Positions 7,796-16,073 of a stretch of DNA of 21,296 nucleotides are shown in pieces. The translations under genes and the position numbers were made by a program. Under the pieces are notes generated by a model. That model had not been told where the DNA came from, did no database searches, and saw only the letters and a list, made by a program, of their open reading frames with translations. Source of the stretch: DATLYH01 sp035575035 (GTDB lineage: Bacteria; Planctomycetota; Planctomycetia; Gemmatales; Gemmataceae); assembly GCA_035575035.1 (NCBI GenBank), contig DATLYH010000283.1, forward strand, positions 1 through 21,296, given 5' to 3'. Positions within the stretch are counted from its first letter, which is position 1. Each line of letters opens with the position of its first letter.

Positions 7796-7860
7796 GCACC
7801 TAGACTTACTTCCACCCTTCCACGGTCCAAATACATCGATTGTATTCCTTTCCTCAGTGC

Positions 7861-7866
7861 GGAGGT
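7861..7866 (+). promoter_or_regulatory. Ribosome-binding site that fixes the DUF1559 start
   Basis: GGAGGT lies 6 bases before ATG 7873, an ideal Shine-Dalgarno match and spacing. It argues for ATG 7873 over the in-frame TTG at 7840, which lacks a comparable site. Confidence 0.85.
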
Positions 7867-7872
7867 GCTGAC

Positions 7873-8991
7873 ATGTCCTGTCCAGCGTTCCGTAGCCGCT
7901 GTGGCCGCAGCGCGTTCACGTTGATCGAGTTGCTGGTCGTCATCGCCATCATCGCCATCCTCATCGCGCTTCTGCTCCCTGCCGTCCAGAAGGCGCGCGA
8001 GGCTGCCGCCAACGCCACCTGTAAGAACAACCTCAAGCAGATCGCGCTGGCCTGCCACAACTATGAGAGTTCCTACGGCAAGTTACCCCCGGGGAACATC
8101 GTCAGGCAAGGGCCGCCCAACAACCAGTTTGATCACTACGAGACCTGGACCATTTTGATCCTGCCGTACCTGGAGCAGAGCAACCTCTTCGCCCTCTGGA
8201 CCCCGAACCTACCGAATGCAGTACCTGATGGGATGAGTCCGAATATGGCCACCTTGCGCCAGAGTCTGGTGAAGGTTTACAACTGCCCCTCGGACTCGGC
8301 CCCGTTCAACCCTTTCCTTCCCGAGACGGGCCCCGGCAGCAACCATGGCTATGGGCGGCCACTGCTTATGCCTTCGAATTACCGAGCTAACGCCGGGACC
8401 ACCTTCGGTGGTGTGAATGGCTTCAGGAGCGGGACGCCCAGCGACACGGGCGGAGACGTCAACTGGGATGACGCGTGGAATTCCCGAGCTCCTTTTACCA
8501 GCCAAGCGGCGTGGCTCTGGGCGAATGTCCCCAGCTGGCGGGGTCCTATTTACGGCGTTGACCTGAGGGCGGGAATGAGCGCGGCCCGCTTTATGGACAT
8601 CACCGACGGCACCTCTAATACCCTGATGATCGGGGAGTACGCCACCAAGCCACGGCTGAGGGAAGCTGGTAGGCCAGAGCCTAATCGACACCCCCACAAC
8701 CGCCGGACCTTCTGGGCGTATGCCTACACCTCGTACAACCTGTCGTGCGTGACCATCGCCCAGAGCCGGACGCTGATCGCCGATTTCGACCTGTGTGCCG
8801 CAACCCCGCCCACCACGAATACGAACAACCAGTGCAAGCGGGCCTGGGGGAGCTTCCATAGCGGCGGAATGATCAACTTTGCGATGGCCGACGGGTCTGT
8901 CCGAGCGATCTCGCCGAGCATCGACATGAACACGGTGATGCCGGCCCTGGGGTCGATCGCCGGTGGGGAAGTGATCCGAGGCGATTTCTAG
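7873..8991 (+). CDS. DUF1559 (SBP_bac_10-type) pseudopilin-like protein
   Basis: A 372-residue member of the large planctomycete DUF1559 family. Residues 15-45 form the type II secretion/type IV pilin-like N-terminus (FTLIELLVVIAIIAIL, then LLPAVQKAREAA). A prepilin peptidase would cut before Phe15; the residue before the cut is Ala rather than the usual Gly. The rest is the exported DUF1559 domain with CHNYESSYGKLPPGN and the C-terminal FHSGGMINFAMADGSV, which matches the family H-X9-DG signature but with one extra residue (X10). The precise role of the family is not known; surface or pseudopilus functions are suggested. It is followed 121 bp later by a lipoprotein gene, a pairing common in planctomycetes. 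Confidence 0.95.
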   Translation: MSCPAFRSRCGRSAFTLIELLVVIAIIAILIALLLPAVQKAREAAANATCKNNLKQIALACHNYESSYGKLPPGNIVRQGPPNNQFDHYETWTILILPYLEQSNLFALWTPNLPNAVPDGMSPNMATLRQSLVKVYNCPSDSAPFNPFLPETGPGSNHGYGRPLLMPSNYRANAGTTFGGVNGFRSGTPSDTGGDVNWDDAWNSRAPFTSQAAWLWANVPSWRGPIYGVDLRAGMSAARFMDITDGTSNTLMIGEYATKPRLREAGRPEPNRHPHNRRTFWAYAYTSYNLSCVTIAQSRTLIADFDLCAATPPTTNTNNQCKRAWGSFHSGGMINFAMADGSVRAISPSIDMNTVMPALGSIAGGEVIRGDF

Positions 8992-9112
8992 GGATGTCAA
9001 ACCGATTCGCGCGAGGGGGCCTGCCACCTGCCTCAGGCGGTACTCCGGTAGGTGCTCTCCGCTTCCCGCGACATATTGGTTCCTGATAGCACACTCTTGC
9101 TGCGAGGAAGAG

Positions 9113-9559
9113 ATGATACTACGTCATTTGCCGATTCTTGCTCCCCTAGCCGTTTTGGTGGCCGCCGGTTGCAACAGCGAGGGGTACAAGATCGCTCCCG
9201 TTTCCGGTCGGGTCACCCTGAACGGCAAACCGGTTGAGAAGGCAGCCGTCATGTTCCAACCCGTCGCCACCGAGGGCAACTACAATCCCGGACCCGGTTC
9301 TTACGGGATCACCGACGCGGAAGGCCGTTATACCTTGAAGCTCATCGGCAAGGAGACACCGGGCGCAGTGGTCGGCAAGCACAAGGTGCGGATTGAGAAC
9401 TACACGGAGCCCGGCGATTCCGCGGATGACCGTCCCAGGAAACAGCCCAAGCCGGCAGTAGTGATCCCGGCCAAGTACAACCAGATCGAAGCGAAGCTGG
9501 AGTTTGATGTCCCCCCTAAAGGCTCGGATTCCGCCAACTTCGACCTGACCTCGCCCTGA
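9113..9559 (+). CDS. Lipoprotein with carboxypeptidase-regulatory-like fold
   Basis: A 148-residue protein with a lipoprotein signal: a hydrophobic stretch LPILAPLAVLVAAG, then Cys20 as the likely lipidated residue. The mature part starts with YKIAPVSGRVTLNGKPVEKAAV, typical of the small transthyretin-like/carboxypeptidase-regulatory-like beta-sandwich proteins found beside DUF1559 genes in planctomycetes. GAGGAAG just before the ATG serves as the ribosome-binding site. Its function is unknown. Partnership with the DUF1559 protein at the cell surface is inferred from the repeated genomic pairing. A hairpin/T-tract follows 8 bp after the stop. Confidence 0.9.
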   Translation: MILRHLPILAPLAVLVAAGCNSEGYKIAPVSGRVTLNGKPVEKAAVMFQPVATEGNYNPGPGSYGITDAEGRYTLKLIGKETPGAVVGKHKVRIENYTEPGDSADDRPRKQPKPAVVIPAKYNQIEAKLEFDVPPKGSDSANFDLTSP

Positions 9560-9567
9560 GCAGCGGG

Positions 9568-9589
9568 CCAGGGCTATCCTGGAGTTTTT
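9568..9589 (+). terminator. Likely intrinsic terminator after the lipoprotein gene
   Basis: CCAGG (9568-9572) pairs with CCTGG (9578-9582) around GCTAT, and AGTTTTT follows directly. The stem is short at 5 bp. A second small hairpin (CAGGG/CCCTG, 9619-9631) also leads into a run of six T about 7 bases later on the plus strand. Both are oriented to end the DUF1559-lipoprotein transcript before the convergent cox genes. Confidence 0.55.
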
Positions 9590-9613
9590 GTCAGCGCCCG
9601 GAGCGTCAGCGAC
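9590..9613. repeat. Short dispersed repeat in the convergent gap
   Basis: GTCAGCG occurs twice here (9590-9596 and 9605-9611). On the minus strand the block reads GTCGCTGACGCTCCGGGC, which closely matches GTCGCTAGCGCTCCGGGC at 16804-16821 inside the actE 5' region. It therefore seems to be one of several small repeat families scattered through this locus. Confidence 0.6.
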
Positions 9614-9655
9614 GGGGACAGGGTATCCCTGGCTCGTGTTTTTTCCCTTGTATCC

Positions 9656-9946
9656 TCAGTACAGCAGCCAGTGGCGCGTCAGGTAATCTGTCAGCGTTAG
9701 CACCATCAGGATGCCGAGCCAGAACAACCCCGCCCCAATCATCACCCAGCTTGCCTTGCTCCCGTGGATCAGGTGCATGAAAAACAGGGCCACCAGCACC
9801 GCCTTGACCGCGCCGATGAACAGACCGCCGACCGTGTGCCAGACGCCGATCGGCAAAAACGACAGGCCCACCGTCAAGAAGGTCAGCGCGATCAGGACCG
9901 CGAAGACCCGGTAATAGGTAGACGGGGGAATGATGCGCTCCGCCAT
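9656..9946 (-). CDS. coxD: Cytochrome c oxidase subunit IV, caa3 type
   Basis: A 96-residue protein with three predicted transmembrane helices (about 13-32, 38-60, 67-90). It contains KAVLVALFFMHLIHGSKASW, the hallmark of the small prokaryotic COX4 subunit of caa3-type oxidases. It is an accessory membrane subunit of the oxygen reductase. It is the last gene of the act-cox cluster, 11 bp after coxC, with an AGGT/GAGG-type ribosome-binding site in that gap. No minus-strand T-tract terminator is evident after it; the convergent lipoprotein gene ends about 100 bp away. Confidence 0.93.
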   Translation of the reverse strand: MAERIIPPSTYYRVFAVLIALTFLTVGLSFLPIGVWHTVGGLFIGAVKAVLVALFFMHLIHGSKASWVMIGAGLFWLGILMVLTLTDYLTRHWLLY

Positions 9947-9957
9947 GAGGACCTCGC

Positions 9958-10621
9958 TTACAAGTGCAGGTCTGAGAGTTCATGCCGGCCGATCAGGTAG
10001 AGCAGCGGCAACAAAAAGATCCAGACGATGTCCACAAAGTGCCAGTACAGCCCCCACATCTCCACTGGGGCGTAATATGCCGGCGTGTAGGCCCCGCGCC
10101 AGGCCATCAGGGCCAGGAACAGCACAATGCCGATGCCGACCGTCAGGTGGACGGCGTGCAGGCCGGTCATGATGTAATAGAAGGCCAGGAACAGTTGCAC
10201 GTGGGCCGGGTTGGTATCCTTCCACTTGCCCGGGTCAAAGGCCAGGCCGGGCACCAGCTGTTCGCGGTAATCCTCGTTATACTCCACCACCTTGAACACC
10301 AGGAATGCCGTCCCCAGAAGCGCCGTCAGCAGCAGACACCAAACCAACATCCGGCGTCGGCCGACTTGGGCCGCCCAGACCGACAGGGCCATCGTCAGAC
10401 TGCTGGTCAACAGCACCACCGTGTTGACGGCAGCGATCAACACGTTGAGCCGGCTGCTGGCCTCCTCGAACGCCTCGGCGTAGCTGAACCGGTACGCCGC
10501 GTAGCCGGTGAACAGAGCGCCGAAGACCAGGACCTCGGTGGCCAGAAAGGCCCACATCCCCAGCGCGTTGGCCTCGTGCTGGTGGCTAAGGTCGTCGAAG
10601 TGGTGCCAGAGCACGGCGGAC

Positions 10622-10632
<11 letters not shown>
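9958..10632 (-). CDS. coxC: Cytochrome c oxidase subunit III
   Basis: A 224-residue COX3-family membrane protein of the short, five-helix type seen in caa3 oxidases. Diagnostic stretches are ALGMWAFLATEVLVFGALF near the N-terminus, YYIMTGLHAVHLTVGIG in the middle, and the C-terminal MWGLYWHFVDIVWIFLLPLLYL. It supports assembly and stability of the CoxA core. Its ATG lies inside coxA (11-bp overlap), with a strong AGGAGG Shine-Dalgarno sequence 7 bases upstream, also within the coxA coding region. Translation is probably coupled. Confidence 0.96.
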
Positions 10633-12343
<1,711 letters not shown>

Positions 12344-12353
12344 AATCGTTCGG

Positions 12354-13391
12354 TCACCTTGTCATCTTGTCACTCGTAGCCGGGTTGACCTCGGGGGGCG
12401 GGAAATCTTCCGTCCGCACGGGGGTCTGGTCGCGGTCGAGCGACCGGATGTAGGCGATCAGCCGGATGATTGCTTCTTCCTGACCGAGGCCTTCTTTCTC
12501 GTCGGCGAGCAAGCGATCGTAGCTGGGCATGATCGGCTGCCAGCCGGCCACGACGTCGGCCTGGGGCCGCAGAATTGACCGGCGGATGTAAGAAGCGTCG
12601 GCGGTCACGCGCCGGCCGTCCTGGAGAACAACGGTGCGGCCGAAGAGCCCTTCCAGGCTCGGTGCCCGGCCCTGGGCGTCGCCGGTGTGACAGGAGACAC
12701 ATTGCAACTTCAGGAAAAGTTTGCGCCCCTCCAGCGCCGGCGACCCCTCGGCTCGGCGGTCGAGCCAGGCGTGATACTCCTCTTCCTCCAGGACATGGAC
12801 GCTGCCGATCATGCCGGAGTGGTAGGTGCCGCAATACTCGGCACAGAACAGGTGGAAGCGGCCCGTCTTCGTTGCCTCGAACCACGTCTGGACGTAGCGG
12901 CCCGGCACGGCGTCGATCTTGGTGCGGAAGGCGGGTACAAAGAAGGAGTGGATCACGTCCTCGGAGGTGAGCGTCAGCTTGACACGCCGGCCGACCGGGA
13001 CATGCAGCTCATTGATCTCGCGCTGGCCGTCGAGATGCTGCACCTTCCACATCCACTGCTTGCCGACGACATAGATCTCGATGGCGTCGTCGGGCGTCTG
13101 GGCAATGGCCAGGTAGACGCTGGCGCCCCAGACGAACATGATCAGGAAAATAATGAACGGGCCGATGGTCCAGATCAGCTCCAGCCGGAGCGAGCCGAGG
13201 ATGCGCGGAGTGCGGTCGTGCTCGGACCGGCGGCGGTACTTGACGGCGAAGTAGATGATGAGCGTGGTGACAAGCAGGCCCATCACCCCGGTGACCGCCG
13301 TCAGGAAGAAGAAGAGCGCATCCACCCGCTCGGCCGTGGTCGAGGCCCTCTCGGGGAAGAGTTGGAACTGGATTTGTGCGAACACGGGCAT
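12354..13391 (-). CDS. coxB: Cytochrome c oxidase subunit II with fused cytochrome c domain
   Basis: A 345-residue caa3-type subunit II. Two transmembrane helices lie at about 28-51 and 75-97. The periplasmic cupredoxin domain has all CuA ligands: His148, Cys183, Glu185, Cys187, His191 and Met194 (CAEYCGTYHSGM). A C-terminal class I cytochrome c domain follows, with CVSCH at 231-235 and likely axial Met288 (QPIMPSY). It accepts electrons from the Act complex or a soluble carrier and passes them to CoxA. I chose ATG 13391, which has GGGAG 8 bases upstream. An in-frame ATG at 13409 abuts a large palindrome and has no Shine-Dalgarno sequence. No lipobox is apparent. Confidence 0.96.
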   Translation of the reverse strand: MPVFAQIQFQLFPERASTTAERVDALFFFLTAVTGVMGLLVTTLIIYFAVKYRRRSEHDRTPRILGSLRLELIWTIGPFIIFLIMFVWGASVYLAIAQTPDDAIEIYVVGKQWMWKVQHLDGQREINELHVPVGRRVKLTLTSEDVIHSFFVPAFRTKIDAVPGRYVQTWFEATKTGRFHLFCAEYCGTYHSGMIGSVHVLEEEEYHAWLDRRAEGSPALEGRKLFLKLQCVSCHTGDAQGRAPSLEGLFGRTVVLQDGRRVTADASYIRRSILRPQADVVAGWQPIMPSYDRLLADEKEGLGQEEAIIRLIAYIRSLDRDQTPVRTEDFPPPEVNPATSDKMTR

Positions 13392-13409
13392 GTCAATCTC
13401 TCCCGTCAT

Positions 13410-13511
13410 CTGTCCGAGCCGCGAGCGTTAGCAAGCGGGCTGCTACCCGGGTCCGCTCGCTAACGCTCGCGGCTCGGACAGCCCGCTCCCTGACGGTCGC
13501 GGCTCCGACAG
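13410..13511. repeat. 29-bp palindrome plus 30-bp direct repeat at the SCO-coxB junction
   Basis: The arm at 13410-13438 pairs with 13453-13481 over 29 bp with a single mismatch, around a 14-base loop. The next 30 bases (13482-13511) repeat the right arm in the same direction (13452-13481) with five differences, so the period is exactly 30 bp. The core CGCTAACGCTCGCGGCTCGG is typical of planctomycete dispersed repeats. The SCO stop codon (13443-13445) falls in the loop, and the coxB start lies just past the left arm. In mRNA this would form a very stable hairpin between the two genes. Confidence 0.95.
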
Positions 13512-14315
13512 GCTTTGCCGCGTCCGCCGCCGCTCGCGCCGCCAAGCCAGCCCGAGGAACGTCCCGAGCACGGCCAGCGTCAGCACCCCGCCCAGCCGCA
13601 CCAGGTTCATGACCAGCGGCGTGTATCGGCCGGTGGATGGATCGTACCGGTAGCAGAGCAGCAGCAACCGATCGGCCGGCGTGCCGATTTTCTCCTCCGC
13701 CGCCTCCACCAGCCCCAGCCGCAGGTCGCGCGGCGGGTAGCGGATGCCGTAGAAATAACGAGCGATCTTCCCGCGCGGCGTCAACACCATGATGCCGCTG
13801 GTGTGGGCGAACTGGTCCAACGTCGCATCATAGGCGTAGCGGAAGCCGACCGCCGCCGTCAGGGCGTCGATGGCCGGCTGATCGCCGGTCAAAAAGTGCC
13901 AGCCGCCTTCCGTCCCCGGCCGGCCGTAGACCTCGACATAGCTCGCCTTTTTGGCGGCGGCTAACTCGGGTTGCTCCCGCGCGTCGAAGCTGACAACCAC
14001 CACCCGAAACTCCCTGCCCGCATCGAGCGACACCTGACGCAGGCCCTCCACCAACCCGTTGAGCACCTGGTTGCAGAGCATCGGACAGCGGTAATAAGCC
14101 AGCACCAGGATGACCGGCTTGCCGTCAAAGTAAGCGCCCAGCCGGACTGTCCGCCCGGCCTCGTCGCGGAATCCCAGGTCGAGCGGCACTTGCTCGTTGA
14201 GGCGCTGGTCAAGGCCGACCTTGGGCAAGCTGGCCGGCAGCCGATCCTCGGCCCGCGCTGCTGCGAGGGCGAGCAACATCAGCCCGCCGGCAAGCCATCC
14301 GATGCGAACGCTCAT
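13443..14315 (-). CDS. SCO1/SenC-family copper chaperone
   Basis: A 290-residue thioredoxin-fold protein that delivers copper to, or keeps reduced, the CuA site of CoxB. It has a signal peptide at 1-22 (WLAGGLMLLALAAARA), the copper-binding Cys77 and Cys81 in YYRCPMLC, and the third ligand His171 in QFAHTSGIMVLTP. A C-terminal transmembrane helix at about 235-257 anchors it at the membrane. The last 23 residues (SLSEPRPSGSG..., SEPRALASG) are encoded by the palindromic repeat and are unlikely to be part of the ancestral protein. The ATG at 14315 overlaps the preceding gene by 4 bp (ATGA). A longer frame starting at 14489 reads through that gene and is rejected. Confidence 0.95.
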   Translation of the reverse strand: MSVRIGWLAGGLMLLALAAARAEDRLPASLPKVGLDQRLNEQVPLDLGFRDEAGRTVRLGAYFDGKPVILVLAYYRCPMLCNQVLNGLVEGLRQVSLDAGREFRVVVVSFDAREQPELAAAKKASYVEVYGRPGTEGGWHFLTGDQPAIDALTAAVGFRYAYDATLDQFAHTSGIMVLTPRGKIARYFYGIRYPPRDLRLGLVEAAEEKIGTPADRLLLLCYRYDPSTGRYTPLVMNLVRLGGVLTLAVLGTFLGLAWRRERRRTRQSLSEPRPSGSGLSEPRALASGPG

Positions 14316-14878
14316 GGCACCCTCTCGTTCGGCGACCGGCCCGAGTTGGCTCGGCTGGGCAGCCGCTGTGATCCTTCGCGCTCGGTGCCGGCCTTCGCCG
14401 GATGGGACGGCAGCATTCCCCTCTCCACGATCAGACTCATCGCCTGTTCGAGGGGGATCCGCACAATCCCCTTCTCCCGATCCACCCACTGGTACTGGTC
14501 CAGCTGGTCCAGCGCCTCCGACCGGCGCATGCCCGGGCGCTCCGCCGGTTCTTTCCCTTCCAGGCGCACAATTCCTTCAAGCTGCGGCTTCGCCGGCAGC
14601 GGCGGCGGTTCCCGCGGGGCGTTCCAATCCCGCGGCGTCGGCACGTCCGGCGGCGGCCGCTGTTGCCGCTCCTCGGCCGCCAGCGGGAAGAGATCCGGCT
14701 TGGCGCGCCGCTCGCGCGCAGCAAGGTAGGCGAACAGCAGCCAGGCGCCGACATGGACAATGACCGCGAGCACCACCAGCGCCGCGGCGCAGGCCAGGAT
14801 GGCACGAAGGCTCACGTTGCCAGGCTCGTGACCAAGCGGCGGATTAGTCTGCCGGTCGGAGGGAGTCGGTTCAATCAT
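14312..14878 (-). CDS. Uncharacterised single-TM protein of the act-cox cluster
   Basis: I do not recognise a named domain in this 188-residue protein. It has a soluble N-terminus of about 25 residues, one transmembrane helix at about 26-50 (LRAILACAAALVVLAVIV), a proline-rich linker (70-100), and a compact segment at 120-157 with YQWVDREKGIVRIPLEQAM and SLIVERGML. From memory, similar WVDR...VRIP-type segments occur in small proteins between Act and cox genes in other phyla, so it may be a conserved assembly or linker factor, but I cannot verify this here. It overlaps actF by 8 bp and the SCO gene by 4 bp, so it is translated with them. The last 30 residues look low in complexity. Confidence 0.85.
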   Translation of the reverse strand: MIEPTPSDRQTNPPLGHEPGNVSLRAILACAAALVVLAVIVHVGAWLLFAYLAARERRAKPDLFPLAAEERQQRPPPDVPTPRDWNAPREPPPLPAKPQLEGIVRLEGKEPAERPGMRRSEALDQLDQYQWVDREKGIVRIPLEQAMSLIVERGMLPSHPAKAGTEREGSQRLPSRANSGRSPNERVP

Positions 14879-16073
14879 GATGAAGCGCCTCCTCTAAGGT
14901 TGGATCATGCAACGGCAAGAGCGGCCTTTGTTGCAGCTGTCGGAGAAACCACCACAGCCAGATTCCCCCCAGCCCGACCAGCGCCGCCACATCCAAGAGC
15001 CCGTAGAAGGAGAGCCCCTCCTCACCCCCACCCTCCCTTCCCCCTGAGGGGGAGGCGGGGATGAGGGGGCCAAAGGCCGGCTCGATCCACCAGAGCAGGT
15101 CCAGGAAGCGCATCACCAGGATGAGCCCGGCCACAGCCAGCAAGGCCCGCGGGTCTTCCTTGATGTCACGCGACAAGAGCAGCAGGAAAGGAAGGCCAAA
15201 GTGGAAAACGGCCAACACGATCGCCAGCCACTGCCAGCCCCCCTCGATGCGCCGCAGATACCAGACATTCTCCTCCGGCAGGTTGCCTGACCAGATGAGC
15301 AGGAACTGAGAGATCGCCATGTACGCCCAGAGCATGACGAACGCCAGCAGCAGATTGCCCAGGTCGCGCAGGTGGGCCGGGCCGATCAGTCCGGCCAGCG
15401 GCGGGCGGGTGGACAGCAGCAACAGCGCCACGATGGCGAAGGCCAGCCCGGCCAGCACCTGCCCGGTGGCGAACATGACCGGGTAGATGGTCGAGTACCA
15501 CTCCGGCTGCAAGGACATGGCCCAGTCAATGGAAGCGAACGTGATGGTCAGCCCGTAGAGCACCAATCCCGGAGCGCTGAGCAGCTGGAAGCGGCGCGGT
15601 AGGGTCGGGTCGGGGTCGCGGTCCTGCCGCGCCGACCAGCGGTTCAGGAAGTAACCGACCACTAGCCAGACAGCGAAGTAGACGGCCGCCCGCACCAGGA
15701 AGAACGGGACGTTCAAGTAGGCCCGGTGATGGACCTCCTCATGCGTCCAGCGGTAGAGATGACCAACCCCCAGGGCCAGCGGCAGGAACAGGACGGCCAA
15801 CAGCAGCAAGGTGCGCGAGCCGGCCTCCAGCAGCCGGCGGAGGATGGCTCCCCAGACGCCGCCGGTGAGGTGCTGCAACATGAGGATGGCGAGGCAGCCC
15901 AGAGCGATGCCGAGCCAGAACTGGTAGGCCACCAGGTACGACCGGAAGAAATGATCCACGCTGAGCAGGGCCCCCAGGGCGCAGAGCGCCAGCCCCGCCC
16001 CGCCGGCAATCAGGGCGATGCGCTGCAGGTGAGCCCAGTCCGGGCTATCGGGAATGTTTACGGCCGCGCTCAC
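14871..16073 (-). CDS. actF: Alternative Complex III membrane subunit ActF
   Basis: A 400-residue integral membrane protein with about ten helices, of the ActF family that is related to ActC/NrfD-type quinol subunits. Supporting stretches include ITFASIDWAMSLQPEWYSTIYPVMF and LWAYMAISQFLLIWSGNLPEE, both typical of ActF. It is part of the membrane core of the quinol-oxidising complex. The start is GTG at 16073, overlapping the actE stop by 4 bp (GTGA). Residues about 339-353 (PASPSGGREGGGEEG) come from a dispersed repeat inserted in frame in the loop before the last helix. The stop lies within the next gene. Confidence 0.95.
   Translation of the reverse strand: MSAAVNIPDSPDWAHLQRIALIAGGAGLALCALGALLSVDHFFRSYLVAYQFWLGIALGCLAILMLQHLTGGVWGAILRRLLEAGSRTLLLLAVLFLPLALGVGHLYRWTHEEVHHRAYLNVPFFLVRAAVYFAVWLVVGYFLNRWSARQDRDPDPTLPRRFQLLSAPGLVLYGLTITFASIDWAMSLQPEWYSTIYPVMFATGQVLAGLAFAIVALLLLSTRPPLAGLIGPAHLRDLGNLLLAFVMLWAYMAISQFLLIWSGNLPEENVWYLRRIEGGWQWLAIVLAVFHFGLPFLLLLSRDIKEDPRALLAVAGLILVMRFLDLLWWIEPAFGPLIPASPSGGREGGGEEGLSFYGLLDVAALVGLGGIWLWWFLRQLQQRPLLPLHDPTLEEALHHD
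15017..15066. repeat. Dispersed CCTCACCCCCA-type repeat inside actF
   Basis: This imperfect palindrome has C-rich arms (CCTCACCCCCACCC...) and G-rich arms (...GGGGAGGCGGGGATGAGG) around a TGAG centre at about 15045-15048. A similar element lies at the window end (21250-21294), beginning CCTCACCCCCAACCCC. It is in frame within actF and adds about 15 Gly/Ser/Glu-rich residues to a loop. Confidence 0.85.

Noticed and set aside
14316..14489. N-terminal extension of the SCO protein
   Set aside because: It lies in another frame of the preceding gene; the signal peptide begins at the ATG at 14315.
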